From assembly GCA_016927475.1 (NCBI GenBank), contig JAFGMO010000079.1:1-55053 (forward strand): a stretch of DNA of 55,053 nt, in the 5' to 3' direction. A model generated the notes under the pieces. It was not told the DNA's origin and searched no databases. It was given only the letters and a program-made list of their open reading frames with translations. Source of the stretch: Candidatus Aminicenantota bacterium. Lineage in GTDB: Bacteria; Acidobacteriota; Aminicenantia; Aminicenantales; Aminicenantaceae. Each line of letters starts with the position of its first letter. Position 1 is the first letter of the stretch. Shown one piece after another: positions 17,501-26,069 of the stretch. A program made the translations under genes and the position numbers.

Positions 17501-18670
17501 ATGCCAAAAAATAATCATGTTCCCGGAAAAAGTCATCTTCTCACTCTTCGCACATTGTATTCCATCCTGATTCTCTTGGCTGTCTCGGCACTCCTTGGCC
17601 TGGATTACCTGGGTTGGAAGCAGGGCGAAAAAGCCTTTATTTTTGATCTTATTTTGAAAAAAGAATCCAGCGTTCCCATTAAAAACCTGGAAAATATCGT
17701 AGATGAACGTTTGGTATATCTGGGTATTTCACCAGATTTCATCCAAAAATACCGGGATCAGGCGGATGTCCTTCATCTCAAAGTTGACCTCTCTTCCGAT
17801 CAATACGAAAGCCTGAGTCCCAGGTTGGAACAGTATTTTCAGAATATCCAGGTTTCTGTTATTAAAACAGAGGAGCTTCATGACCCGAACAAGGACTACT
17901 TCCTATGGGAACTCGTTCAAGCTCCTCAACAGAGACTTTTTTTGCTCTTCTCCTGCACAAAAATTAAAAAGGAAGCTCCCAAAACCATTCCGTACCGACG
18001 GCAAGCAGGTAAGGTCGCTCTCATCATAGATGATATGGGATACAGTCTTGAAGCCGTTTCAGAAATATTCGCACTCAAACAACCGCTGACTATAGCCATC
18101 CTCCCTTACAGCCCCCTGGGCTATGAAACCGCTTCCCTGGCCCATCAAAAGGGCCTGGAAGTAATCCTCCATCTTCCTCTGGAATCCCTCAGCAACGACG
18201 GTCATTACAATGACATCGAAGGCATCATCCGGGCCGATATGAAACAAGAAGAAATCATCGAAACAATAAGCCGAAATCTCAAACAGGTCCCTTTTATCAA
18301 GGGAATCAATAACCATATGGGTTCCAAAATCACGGCGGACGAGGATTTGATGCGGATCATCCTGGAGCAAATACAAGGAACGAACCTTTATTTCATTGAC
18401 AGCATGACGACGGGAGGGTCCACTGCCTACCAGACAGCACGAAGCCTGAGAATCCCCTCTGCCTACAGACATGTCTTTCTGGACGCCGAAAGAGATGAAA
18501 CATCTATCCGGCGGCAGCTCATCGAACTTTTTCAAATGGGCCAAAAGAAAGGCATGGCTGTTGGAATCTGTCATCCCGTAAGTGAAACCCTCAATGTCCT
18601 AAAACGGAACCTACACCTGGCCGGCAAATACAACATACGTCTCGTTTTTGCTTCACAAATTGTAAAGTGA
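17501..18670 (+). CDS. Divergent polysaccharide deacetylase family protein (YibQ/DUF610-like)
   Basis: Predicted exported NodB-fold protein of the divergent polysaccharide deacetylase family, associated with envC across bacteria; activity is unproven. An N-terminal membrane segment (about 18-36) precedes a poorly conserved region and the deacetylase-like domain from about residue 165: KVALIIDDMGYS, TIAILPYSPLG, VILHLPLESLS, GINNHMGSKIT and GICHPVSETL. The Asp-Asp, His-containing HMGS and CHP motifs expected of the family are all present. It starts 12 bp after the S41 gene, ending the apparent operon. The ribosome binding site is not obvious, so the start could be one of several nearby codons. 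Confidence 0.9.
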   Translation: MPKNNHVPGKSHLLTLRTLYSILILLAVSALLGLDYLGWKQGEKAFIFDLILKKESSVPIKNLENIVDERLVYLGISPDFIQKYRDQADVLHLKVDLSSDQYESLSPRLEQYFQNIQVSVIKTEELHDPNKDYFLWELVQAPQQRLFLLFSCTKIKKEAPKTIPYRRQAGKVALIIDDMGYSLEAVSEIFALKQPLTIAILPYSPLGYETASLAHQKGLEVILHLPLESLSNDGHYNDIEGIIRADMKQEEIIETISRNLKQVPFIKGINNHMGSKITADEDLMRIILEQIQGTNLYFIDSMTTGGSTAYQTARSLRIPSAYRHVFLDAERDETSIRRQLIELFQMGQKKGMAVGICHPVSETLNVLKRNLHLAGKYNIRLVFASQIVK

Positions 18671-18698
18671 AAAATCAAAATGAAGAAAACGAGGTTCC

Positions 18699-20447
18699 TT
18701 ACTTTTTACCGGGAAATTTCAATCCGGAAACATTCCCTTTATCGTCCCGTTCAAAAATGAGCCGGGTGTTGATGCCCGAATCTATCCTGTAACCGGCAAA
18801 ATCCGTTTCCGAAAGAGGCATAAAAGGTATGGACATCTCGCCCGGTGGAGGTGTTGGACCGACTCCCACATTTTTTTTGCCCTGCCAATACAGGACCAAA
18901 AAGAAACCTCCCCTTTCACCTTTAAACTCAATATATGTTTTGACCGCCTTTTGGCCGTCAAAATCAGTGGGCAAAGATCCCCTTGAAACAATTTCCTTAA
19001 GTTCCCCCGTCCTCTCCATAACCATCTTCATTCGCATTTCGATAAGATCTTTGACCCGCTTGAAGCGTTTCTCCCTTTCATGAAGCACCTTCGATAACGG
19101 TTCGTAATTTCCTTCAAGAACCTTTTCAAATACAGCCACTGAAAGAGAATTCAGCTCTTCAAAATAACCGGGATCGGGGTACTGCGGGGCAAAAAGCGCC
19201 GTGACGGCATCCTGTCCTTGGGCGGAGACCACAAGTTTTCCTCCCTCTTGCCTTACGGTAAGGGATCCCCCGCTTGAAAGTGGATATTTTCCCTCATACT
19301 TGTGTAGCTTTACAGTATCAGCCGTTCTGACCTCCGGAGGAAGGGAGACATCACCTCCGAAAACAAGGGCTTCTATTTTATCGCGGACGGCATTCATCAA
19401 GGTTTCCCTGCCGTAGCTCTGATTGCAGAACAAAATCGTCACCACACCGGCATCAATATACCGCCGCATTTCGGAACTGCTGCCCAGCGTACTTCCTCCA
19501 TCATGCTGGATCAAAAGGCCCATATCTCTATACAAAACATCCCACCCGTATCCATAGTCATTCAGAAAAGGGGTGAACATCTTTTTTTTGGCTTCAGCGG
19601 AAAGGATTTTGTCCTCGAGGAGCGCCAAATGCCATCGGTACATATCCTCCGTCGTCGAAAGAATGCCTCCATTTCCAAGAAGGTGCCACTCCGGATATTT
19701 TTTTTCCAGTGGCATCCCGTTGTCTCTCTCCCCCACATACCAATGGGCTACAGTCTTCTTGTCCCACCCGGGCAACCGATAGCCGGTGAATTTCATTCCT
19801 GCCGGGATAAAGATGTTTTCGTGCATGAATTCTTCATAACTCAGGCCCGAGACTTTTTCGATCACGGCAGCCAGCATGCTGTATCCGGCATTGGAATAGC
19901 CGAATTCTTCACCGGGTTTGAATCGAAGGGGAGCATCCAATGTTTTTCTCATGGTTTCGTCTCGTGGCGCCGCAACAAAATCCGGACCCAAAGCATCGAT
20001 GATTCCTGAGGTGTGGGTCAGCAGGTGATGAAGAGTGACTTCCTTTTTGTCCCCGGGTACGTTCTCAAAATATTTCGTGATGGGGTCTTCGGTCTTCAGT
20101 TTGCCCATCATTTCCAGCTTCATAATGCCGGCCGCCGTAAACTGCTTGGTCACCGATCCCGTGCTGAATATTGTCCCGGAAGTGTTGGGAACATTTTGGG
20201 ATCTAATGGCCATTCCGTATCCTTTATTGAGAATAATCCGGCCATCCTTGGCAACAAGAAGGGCTCCCGAAAAACCAAAGGGCGTAATCCGCGACAGGTA
20301 CACATCCAGCTTTTTTGCCAAAGGACCTTCCACCACGTTCAAGGCCGAGATGGCTTTTTCAGGAAAAGACATGAAGATGGCAAGCAGAACCGAACAAAAA
20401 GCGGCGTTTGATAAGCGTTTTCCGGGTTTGGTTCGTTTTTTTCCCAT
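18699..20447 (-). CDS. Serine hydrolase, beta-lactamase class C / PBP4* family
   Basis: Exported penicillin-binding-protein-like serine hydrolase or D-aminopeptidase/esterase. The protein is 582 aa: a signal segment (about 13-35), the beta-lactamase fold (about 45-370), and a C-terminal region of some 200 residues of the kind often found in these proteins. Catalytic motifs are visible: Ser98-Val-Thr-Lys101 in STGSVTKQFT, Tyr184-Ser-Asn186 in EFGYSNAGYS, and HDGG in the KTG position. The frame opens at 20516, but the ATG at 20447 follows AGAGGAGGAA by 3-4 nt and starts the signal sequence. It is convergent with the yibQ-like gene (28 bp) and 122 bp downstream of the EEP-barrel gene on the same strand. 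Substrate unknown. Confidence 0.9.
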   Translation of the reverse strand: MGKKRTKPGKRLSNAAFCSVLLAIFMSFPEKAISALNVVEGPLAKKLDVYLSRITPFGFSGALLVAKDGRIILNKGYGMAIRSQNVPNTSGTIFSTGSVTKQFTAAGIMKLEMMGKLKTEDPITKYFENVPGDKKEVTLHHLLTHTSGIIDALGPDFVAAPRDETMRKTLDAPLRFKPGEEFGYSNAGYSMLAAVIEKVSGLSYEEFMHENIFIPAGMKFTGYRLPGWDKKTVAHWYVGERDNGMPLEKKYPEWHLLGNGGILSTTEDMYRWHLALLEDKILSAEAKKKMFTPFLNDYGYGWDVLYRDMGLLIQHDGGSTLGSSSEMRRYIDAGVVTILFCNQSYGRETLMNAVRDKIEALVFGGDVSLPPEVRTADTVKLHKYEGKYPLSSGGSLTVRQEGGKLVVSAQGQDAVTALFAPQYPDPGYFEELNSLSVAVFEKVLEGNYEPLSKVLHEREKRFKRVKDLIEMRMKMVMERTGELKEIVSRGSLPTDFDGQKAVKTYIEFKGERGGFFLVLYWQGKKNVGVGPTPPPGEMSIPFMPLSETDFAGYRIDSGINTRLIFERDDKGNVSGLKFPGKK

Positions 20448-20568
20448 GATTCCTCCTCTTCGAAGATGTACCTGTTCTTTAATTATAACCAGCCGCTTGA
20501 GGAAAATGTTGCGCAAAAGTTATTCTCAACTTTTGACCACCGGCAGGCTCATCTTTAAAATCAAAGGT

Positions 20569-22758
20569 TTAAAAGACATGTCCAAAATTGAAATAGAGTC
20601 CGGTGGAGTCCTTTCCTAAGCCGATATCGAGCCTGACCAAAAATTGGCTCATGTAAAAACGCAATCCGACGGTCGGATTGGCCGCCCAGCCTTTAAAATC
20701 AAAATCGCCCAGCGAATCCCAGACCTTTCCCGCATCAAAACCTACCACTCCGCCGAAGCGCCAGAACAGAGGAAAACGCAGCTCTCCGTTAAAAACCGCG
20801 GAAGCCTTGCCCAGGTACCGGTCCTGAGGCGACCCGCGCAGAGTACTCCCTCCTCCGATGGGAAGCAGAAACTGAACAGGAATGTTTTCGCCAAAAAGAT
20901 TTTGGACATTGAGACGCAGGGCCATGACGGTTTTGGGATAAAGGAGGATCTTATAGTACTGAATCCACCCGGCGATTTTTTTATAGCCGAAATTGGCAAA
21001 AGATGTTTTAAAGGCAAATTCCGCTTCGCCCTGAAGAACCAGACCGGAAGAGGGATTGATGAAGCTGTCCCGCGTATCAAAACGAAGATTGGCGTACAAC
21101 GAAGAAACGGTGGCCCGGCCCGTATTGAGCTCAGGGGGAGTATGGACAAGCCGGCTGTTTTCTTCGAAATTATAGTTGTCAACCGTCTTGTATCTCAAGC
21201 CGAATTGCCCCACCAGTGTCGGGCTGAACCCCCGGCTCGCCGTTAAGGTTATCTCAAAAGGCTCCCGTGTATACTTTTCTCTGTCTTCAAAAGCGGATCC
21301 ACTTCCGATGCCGAAAAAATTGTTCTTCAGATACTTATCATAATCCAGCATGATATCAAATGAGATCGGGTATTTTTTCCCCTGGCGGCGTTCAAAATCG
21401 GGCCAGGAAAAAACCAGGCGGTACCACCTCTCCCCTTTGGTGCTGTTGAAGAGAACAAGGTCAAAAGATTCGTTCAATCGAAAAGGATTAAAATAAAAAA
21501 GCTTGATGCCGTATCCCACGCCGATATCCGTATCCCACATGAGAATGGGCAAAAATTCAAACTTGGCTTTGTCCGTTTTTTTCATTTTTGCTTCTTCTCG
21601 AGGAACCTGAGCCAACACATGATGTAAGTCCATCTCGCTCAACACGCCGTAGTGATCGGAAACGTGAATTCCTTCCTCTTTCGTGTCAAGGACAACCCGC
21701 CACGATTTGATACTCTCGGGAGAAAAATGCTGACTGAGCAAAATATGGTCAATCCGCTTGGGATTTTTTTCATCCAAGCGGCTTAGCATTTCATAAGCGC
21801 CGGGATTTTCCTCTTCGTTTGAAGAAATTTTAAGGGCGAGCTGAATGTTGTTGTTTGTCGACGGATTCCAGGTGTATTCGGCACCTGACTTTTTCCCCAT
21901 ATAAGAATCCAGAAAATGAATCCTTTCGGATTCCTCTTGAAAAAGAACGCGCATCTCCGGGGCTTGAACGGGCACATTAAAATCCCCCCCCAAAATCACG
22001 GGCGCTCCGGCCGGCAGCCCCTTTATTTTTTGGGCCAATCGAACAATCTCTTTTTCTCTGCGCCGTCGAACCGATCTGTGTTTTTTAAGGGCTTTTTGGT
22101 ACTCATCCTCAGATATTTGCTTTGATTCTATAAGCGACTCGAACCGCGCCATAAGCTCCTGATTCACCAAAGGAGAAGCGACAAGATGGGTATTAACCAG
22201 AAATACCGGTCTGGAATCTACCAAAATACGACCCGCCAGAGCGAAGATCGATTCATCAAAATGGAAGGTCAGAATGTCCCCGAACAATCCAAAAGAACCC
22301 GACAGTTTCCAGACATCATGAAGTTTCAGATGCAGTTCCGGGCGAGCCAGTATGGCATTGCCTTCCTTCAGGTTGGTAGGTATACCCAGTGGTCCCAGCT
22401 TGACGCCGCCAAGGGCAACCTGGTGGATTTTGTCATACTTCAGGGCCCTTGCCAGCCGGGCGCCATACCGCCCCACCGGGTTGGCTTCCTGCAAAAAAAT
22501 CACATCCGGTTTGACATTTTGTATTTGCTTCACCAGCAAACGGAAACGTTTTTCTCTCATTTCCTTGGATTCATACTCCCCCATGCGGAGAGTCCCTTTG
22601 TAATTCAGGCCGGACCAGACATTGATGGTCAGAATACGCAGGGACGAGAAGGCTTTTTCCTGCCTGTCGAAGACCGGGTTTATTCGGGCGGAAGCTTTAG
22701 CTGTGAAAAAACTAAAAAAAATTAAAAATAGGAAAACGGCAAAAATTTTTTTATGCAT
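20569..22758 (-). CDS. EEP-family phosphodiesterase/nuclease fused to an Omp85-like outer-membrane barrel
   Basis: Two-part protein of 729 aa. After a signal peptide (1-24) comes a complete endonuclease/exonuclease/phosphatase domain (about 38-380) with the expected metal and catalytic residues: Asn46 in TINVWSG, Glu91 in FLQEAN, His191 in NTHL, Asp259/Asn261 in GGDFNVP and Asp368/His369 in VSDHYG. Residues about 398-729 look like a surface-antigen / Omp85 beta barrel: alternating strands, the loop-6 motif GGGSTLRG, DAGKVWD and a terminal Phe. Only some 20 residues join the two, so POTRA domains have no room. The EEP family includes nucleases, inositol-phosphate phosphatases and sphingomyelinases, so the substrate is open. 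The frame opens at a TTG at 22770, but the ATG at 22758 follows GGGAGGAGGA directly. Confidence 0.9.
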   Translation of the reverse strand: MHKKIFAVFLFLIFFSFFTAKASARINPVFDRQEKAFSSLRILTINVWSGLNYKGTLRMGEYESKEMREKRFRLLVKQIQNVKPDVIFLQEANPVGRYGARLARALKYDKIHQVALGGVKLGPLGIPTNLKEGNAILARPELHLKLHDVWKLSGSFGLFGDILTFHFDESIFALAGRILVDSRPVFLVNTHLVASPLVNQELMARFESLIESKQISEDEYQKALKKHRSVRRRREKEIVRLAQKIKGLPAGAPVILGGDFNVPVQAPEMRVLFQEESERIHFLDSYMGKKSGAEYTWNPSTNNNIQLALKISSNEEENPGAYEMLSRLDEKNPKRIDHILLSQHFSPESIKSWRVVLDTKEEGIHVSDHYGVLSEMDLHHVLAQVPREEAKMKKTDKAKFEFLPILMWDTDIGVGYGIKLFYFNPFRLNESFDLVLFNSTKGERWYRLVFSWPDFERRQGKKYPISFDIMLDYDKYLKNNFFGIGSGSAFEDREKYTREPFEITLTASRGFSPTLVGQFGLRYKTVDNYNFEENSRLVHTPPELNTGRATVSSLYANLRFDTRDSFINPSSGLVLQGEAEFAFKTSFANFGYKKIAGWIQYYKILLYPKTVMALRLNVQNLFGENIPVQFLLPIGGGSTLRGSPQDRYLGKASAVFNGELRFPLFWRFGGVVGFDAGKVWDSLGDFDFKGWAANPTVGLRFYMSQFLVRLDIGLGKDSTGLYFNFGHVF

Positions 22759-22814
22759 TCCTCCTCCCAAACCGAACAGCGGATTTTTCCCTTTTAAGGC
22801 ATGAGCTTAGAATC

Positions 22815-22843
22815 ATTTTAAAAGGATAGGAATAAAGTGACAA
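22815..22843 (-). promoter_or_regulatory. Predicted promoter of the EEP-Omp85 gene
   Basis: On the minus strand: TTGTCA (22843-22838), 17-bp spacer, TAAAAT (22820-22815), about 57 bp before the ATG at 22758. The rest of the 308 bp divergent gap to the PadR gene is AT-rich. It holds an imperfect dyad at about 22953-22977 (CTTTTC-AACA-TTT-TGTT-AAGAAAAG) and TTGTCAT-GAAA-ATGTCAA at about 22932-22949, either of which could bind PadR. Confidence 0.5.
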
Positions 22844-23066
22844 GAAATTTTCTCGTTGTTGTTTTGACAGACGAAACATTCTAGGCTTTTTTCCCCGTTC
22901 AGTTGGAAATATAATCCGGTCTGAAAAAAAGTTGTCATGAAAATGTCAAAAACTTTTCAACATTTTGTTAAGAAAAGCGCCCTTAATAATTTTTTCAAAA
23001 GAGAAACCTTTTCAGCTTGGCCAGCGTATATTTATTTAGATAATCAGAAAAAATAAAGGTTATATC

Positions 23067-23393
23067 ATGGAATTATTAACAAAACTCGAGGAATTGGTAC
23101 TCATCGCAGTCTTAAAACTTAAAGACGAGGCCTATGGCATTTCTGTCTATAAGTTTATCGCCTGCTTGACGGGAAAAGAAGTTACGGTGAGCAGTGTTTA
23201 TTTTCCTCTCGAAAGGTTGGTCAGAAAAGGATTTCTTATGGCTTCAAAAGGAAAACCCACCCCCCGGCGGGGTGGAATGAGCAAACGGTATTACAAACTG
23301 ACCAAGTCCGGGATCAGAGTCCTTCAGGAAAACCTGTCCCTGAACATCACGGCATGGGAAGATGTTTCCGAAATGCTGAAAGCTTTCGAATAA
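23067..23393 (+). CDS. PadR family transcriptional regulator 1
   Basis: Small (108 aa) winged-helix repressor of the PadR family, acidobacterial subtype paired with duplicated permeases. The helix-turn-helix lies in residues 1-60 (LEELVLIAVLKLKDEAYG, then VSSVYFPLERLVRKGF); the wing contains PRRGGMSKRYYKLT with the usual basic turn. There is no long C-terminal dimerisation arm. AAGG sits 7 nt before the ATG. The permease gene starts 8 bp after its stop, so the repressor and its likely target form one unit. The ligand is unknown; PadR proteins commonly repress their own promoter. Confidence 0.9.
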   Translation: MELLTKLEELVLIAVLKLKDEAYGISVYKFIACLTGKEVTVSSVYFPLERLVRKGFLMASKGKPTPRRGGMSKRYYKLTKSGIRVLQENLSLNITAWEDVSEMLKAFE

Positions 23394-23401
23394 GATTTAA
23401 A

Positions 23402-25990
23402 ATGAACAAACCGCCGAAACTTGCTAAGCACTTACTGAAAATCCTCTCCCCCCACGAAGGGGATGAAGCATTCATTGGGGATATCGAAGAACTTTTCCAT
23501 GACCGGGCGGAACGTCAGGGAAACTGGAGGTCGCGACGCTGGTACTGGCGGGAAATTCTTAAGTCCATCCCGCAGTTTATCAAAGAATCTATCCGTTGGA
23601 GGACAACCATGCTAAGCAACACGTTTAAGATTGTTTTTAGGAACATAAAAAAACAAAAAGGGTACTTCCTCATCAACATCGCCGGACTGGCTATCGGCAT
23701 GACCTCTGCCATTTTTATTTTCCTTTGGGTGCGGGATGAATTGAGCTACGACCGATTTCACAAAAATGCGGACCGTATATACAGAGTCGTCTTTTCTACA
23801 TCCGAAGACGGAAGTCCTACAAATGCCAACGGTTCTTTTGGCGTGGGCCCTGCTTTAAAAAGAGATTTTCCCGAAGTTGTTGAAACCGTTCGCATCCGCA
23901 AGATGGGGCAGGGCGTCAAAAGGTATGTCGGCTATAAAGAAAAAAAGTTTTATGAGCGCCGATTTTTTTTCGCGGAACCCTCCCTATTTTCGGTTTTTGA
24001 TTTTCCCTTGGTTAAAGGCGATCCGGTATCAGCGCTTACTGAGCCGAATTCAATCGTATTGACCGAAAAAACAGCGAAAAAATATTTCGGCAGCAACGAT
24101 CCCATGGGCCAAATGATGGAAGCCGATCCTTATAACGACGGCGAGCTGATGCTTTTTCGTGTTACCGGGATCGCCAAGGACGTTCCTCCCCAATCGCATT
24201 TCCATTTTGACTTTCTCGCCTCTTACTGCAGCCTGAAAGAAGACACCGAAAGTTTTTCCGGCTTTTACCAGCATTTCACCTACGTTCTTCTCAATGACAA
24301 ATCCTCTGCTGAATTTTTAAATCCGAAGCTTCTATCCTTTATTCATAGAAACTGGAGAAAAGATCCATGGTACACCATCAGCCTTCAGCCTCTTCTCGAT
24401 ATCCGCCTCCACTCGAGGTTAAGATCGGAAATCGAACCAACGGGAAACATTCTTTATGTTTATGTCTTTACAGCCATCGCTTTATTCGTACTGGTTATCG
24501 CCTGTATCAATTTTATGAACCTAACCACGGCGAGAGCGCTCAACAGGGCAAAAGAGGTCGGTATTCGAAAGGTAGCGGGAGCTCGGAAAAACCAGCTTGT
24601 CCAGCAATTCCTGGCGGAAGCTTTTATCCTCAGTCTATTCGCTGTTTCGATTGCGGTTCTTATCGTTTTTTTGGTTTTGCCGGTTTTTAACAACCTGACA
24701 GGGAAAAACATTCCGTTTTCTTCCCTCGGCACGCCGGTATTTCTTCTCGGCACGGCGGCTGCCGCCCTCATTGTTGGATTTTTCTCCGGCATCTATCCCG
24801 CTTTCTTTTTATCTTCCTTCCGGCCGTCCAGCGTTCTGAAATCCGGCCCCTTTTCTCTGGCTTCCGGAACCATGCTGCGTAAGGGGCTTGTTGTCTTCCA
24901 ATTTTTTCTTTCCATAGGCATCATCTTTTCCACCCTGATTGTCCAAAAACAAATAAAATTCATTCAGTCCAGGAACCTGGGATATGACAAGGAACAGATT
25001 CTGGTTATTTCCTTAAACAAGGACCTTCGGCAAAATTATGAGGCATTCCGAAATGAACTCCTGAAACATCCAAACATTGAAAATACAACAACTTCGTCCT
25101 ATGTCCCGACCAGGGGAAGCGCCCATCTCACCTTTCATTTCCAAGACAATGAGGATGACCTCAGCCAGGTGGTTTATTTCGTTGACAAAGAATTTACCTC
25201 TACCTACGGGCTAAAAATTCTAGCAGGGAAAAATATTCACCGGTCGCTCACAGAAGAGGGAAGCCTGGCTATTTTGGTCAGCGAACTAACAACCCGGGAA
25301 GCAGGTTATTCTTCCCCGCAGGAGGCCGTAGGAAAAAGCTTCACCTTTGAAGAATATAAAGGATTCATCGCCGGCGTCGTTAATGACATCAATATCTATT
25401 CGCTTCACCGTCTTCCCCATGCCATCACTTATCTGATTACGCCGCGAACTATCCATAATTATCTTTCCCTGCGCATTCGTTCCCATAATATCTCCGCTAC
25501 CATAACGGACCTTCAAAAAACATGGCGGGAGATGATTCCAAACTATCCCCTGGATTATTTTTTCCTGGATGAGAGCTTTGAAAACATGCATCTTTCCGAC
25601 AAAAAAATGAGCGAGGTTTTTTCGGTTTTCACCATTCTGGCCGTTCTTGTCGCCTGCATGGGACTCTTCGGACTGGCCACCTACACGGCCCAACAAAAAA
25701 CCAAGGAGATAGGAGTCAGAAAAGTTTTGGGAGCCTCGATTCTAAGCATATATTTTCTCTTGTCGCGAAAGTTTCTCACATGGGTGATTCTGGCTTCTTT
25801 TGTCGCCTGTCCCGCGGCCTATTTTTTCATGAACAAATGGCTGCAGAATTTCGCCTTCCGGACTAAAATCGCCTTAGAAATCTTTTTAGTGTCAGCGGGT
25901 TTGGCCCTGGCCGTATCACTGCTGACGGTTTCTACCCAATCCCTTAGAGCCGCCACCGCGAATCCGGCCGACTCGCTCCGATATGAATAA
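23402..25990 (+). CDS. Duplicated FtsX/MacB-type permease 1 with prefix domain (ADOP-like)
   Basis: Inner-membrane protein of 862 aa built from two MacB-like halves. Residues 1-85 are a cytosolic permease prefix domain (PPKLAKHLLKILSPHEG, DIEELF, RQGNW). Half one: TM1 (88-110), periplasmic core, three TMs with FtsX motif (about 355-480, EVGIRKVAGA). Half two: TM (about 495-515), periplasmic core, three TMs (739-862, EIGVRKVLGAS), ending NPADSLRYE. Eight membrane segments in one chain equal a MacB dimer. No ATP-binding subunit lies nearby, as in the ADOP family. The frame opens at 23354 inside the PadR gene, but the ATG at 23402 begins the prefix domain and has no strong ribosome binding site, suggesting coupling to PadR translation. 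Confidence 0.92.
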   Translation: MNKPPKLAKHLLKILSPHEGDEAFIGDIEELFHDRAERQGNWRSRRWYWREILKSIPQFIKESIRWRTTMLSNTFKIVFRNIKKQKGYFLINIAGLAIGMTSAIFIFLWVRDELSYDRFHKNADRIYRVVFSTSEDGSPTNANGSFGVGPALKRDFPEVVETVRIRKMGQGVKRYVGYKEKKFYERRFFFAEPSLFSVFDFPLVKGDPVSALTEPNSIVLTEKTAKKYFGSNDPMGQMMEADPYNDGELMLFRVTGIAKDVPPQSHFHFDFLASYCSLKEDTESFSGFYQHFTYVLLNDKSSAEFLNPKLLSFIHRNWRKDPWYTISLQPLLDIRLHSRLRSEIEPTGNILYVYVFTAIALFVLVIACINFMNLTTARALNRAKEVGIRKVAGARKNQLVQQFLAEAFILSLFAVSIAVLIVFLVLPVFNNLTGKNIPFSSLGTPVFLLGTAAAALIVGFFSGIYPAFFLSSFRPSSVLKSGPFSLASGTMLRKGLVVFQFFLSIGIIFSTLIVQKQIKFIQSRNLGYDKEQILVISLNKDLRQNYEAFRNELLKHPNIENTTTSSYVPTRGSAHLTFHFQDNEDDLSQVVYFVDKEFTSTYGLKILAGKNIHRSLTEEGSLAILVSELTTREAGYSSPQEAVGKSFTFEEYKGFIAGVVNDINIYSLHRLPHAITYLITPRTIHNYLSLRIRSHNISATITDLQKTWREMIPNYPLDYFFLDESFENMHLSDKKMSEVFSVFTILAVLVACMGLFGLATYTAQQKTKEIGVRKVLGASILSIYFLLSRKFLTWVILASFVACPAAYFFMNKWLQNFAFRTKIALEIFLVSAGLALAVSLLTVSTQSLRAATANPADSLRYE

Positions 25991-25993
25991 AAC

Positions 25994-26069
25994 GGGGACG
26001 TTCCCCAAAGGCACAGATTCAGGCCTCTCAAACGATTTATATTAGGGTGTCCCTTTGGGAAACGTTCCC
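25994..26069. repeat. Imperfect inverted repeat reaching into a porin gene's 3' end
   Basis: Left arm 25994-26011 (GGGGACGTTCCCCAAAGG) pairs with 26052-26069 at 16 of 18 positions around a 40-nt centre, and flanking GCACA/TGTC extends the similarity. It fills the 51 bp between two convergent stops and includes the last codons of the minus-strand FadL-like gene. It could act as a bidirectional terminator or be a REP-like insertion. Confidence 0.7.

Noticed and set aside
20035..20619. 194-codon plus-strand frame opposite the serine hydrolase
   Set aside because: Antisense shadow; the minus-strand hydrolase has all catalytic motifs.
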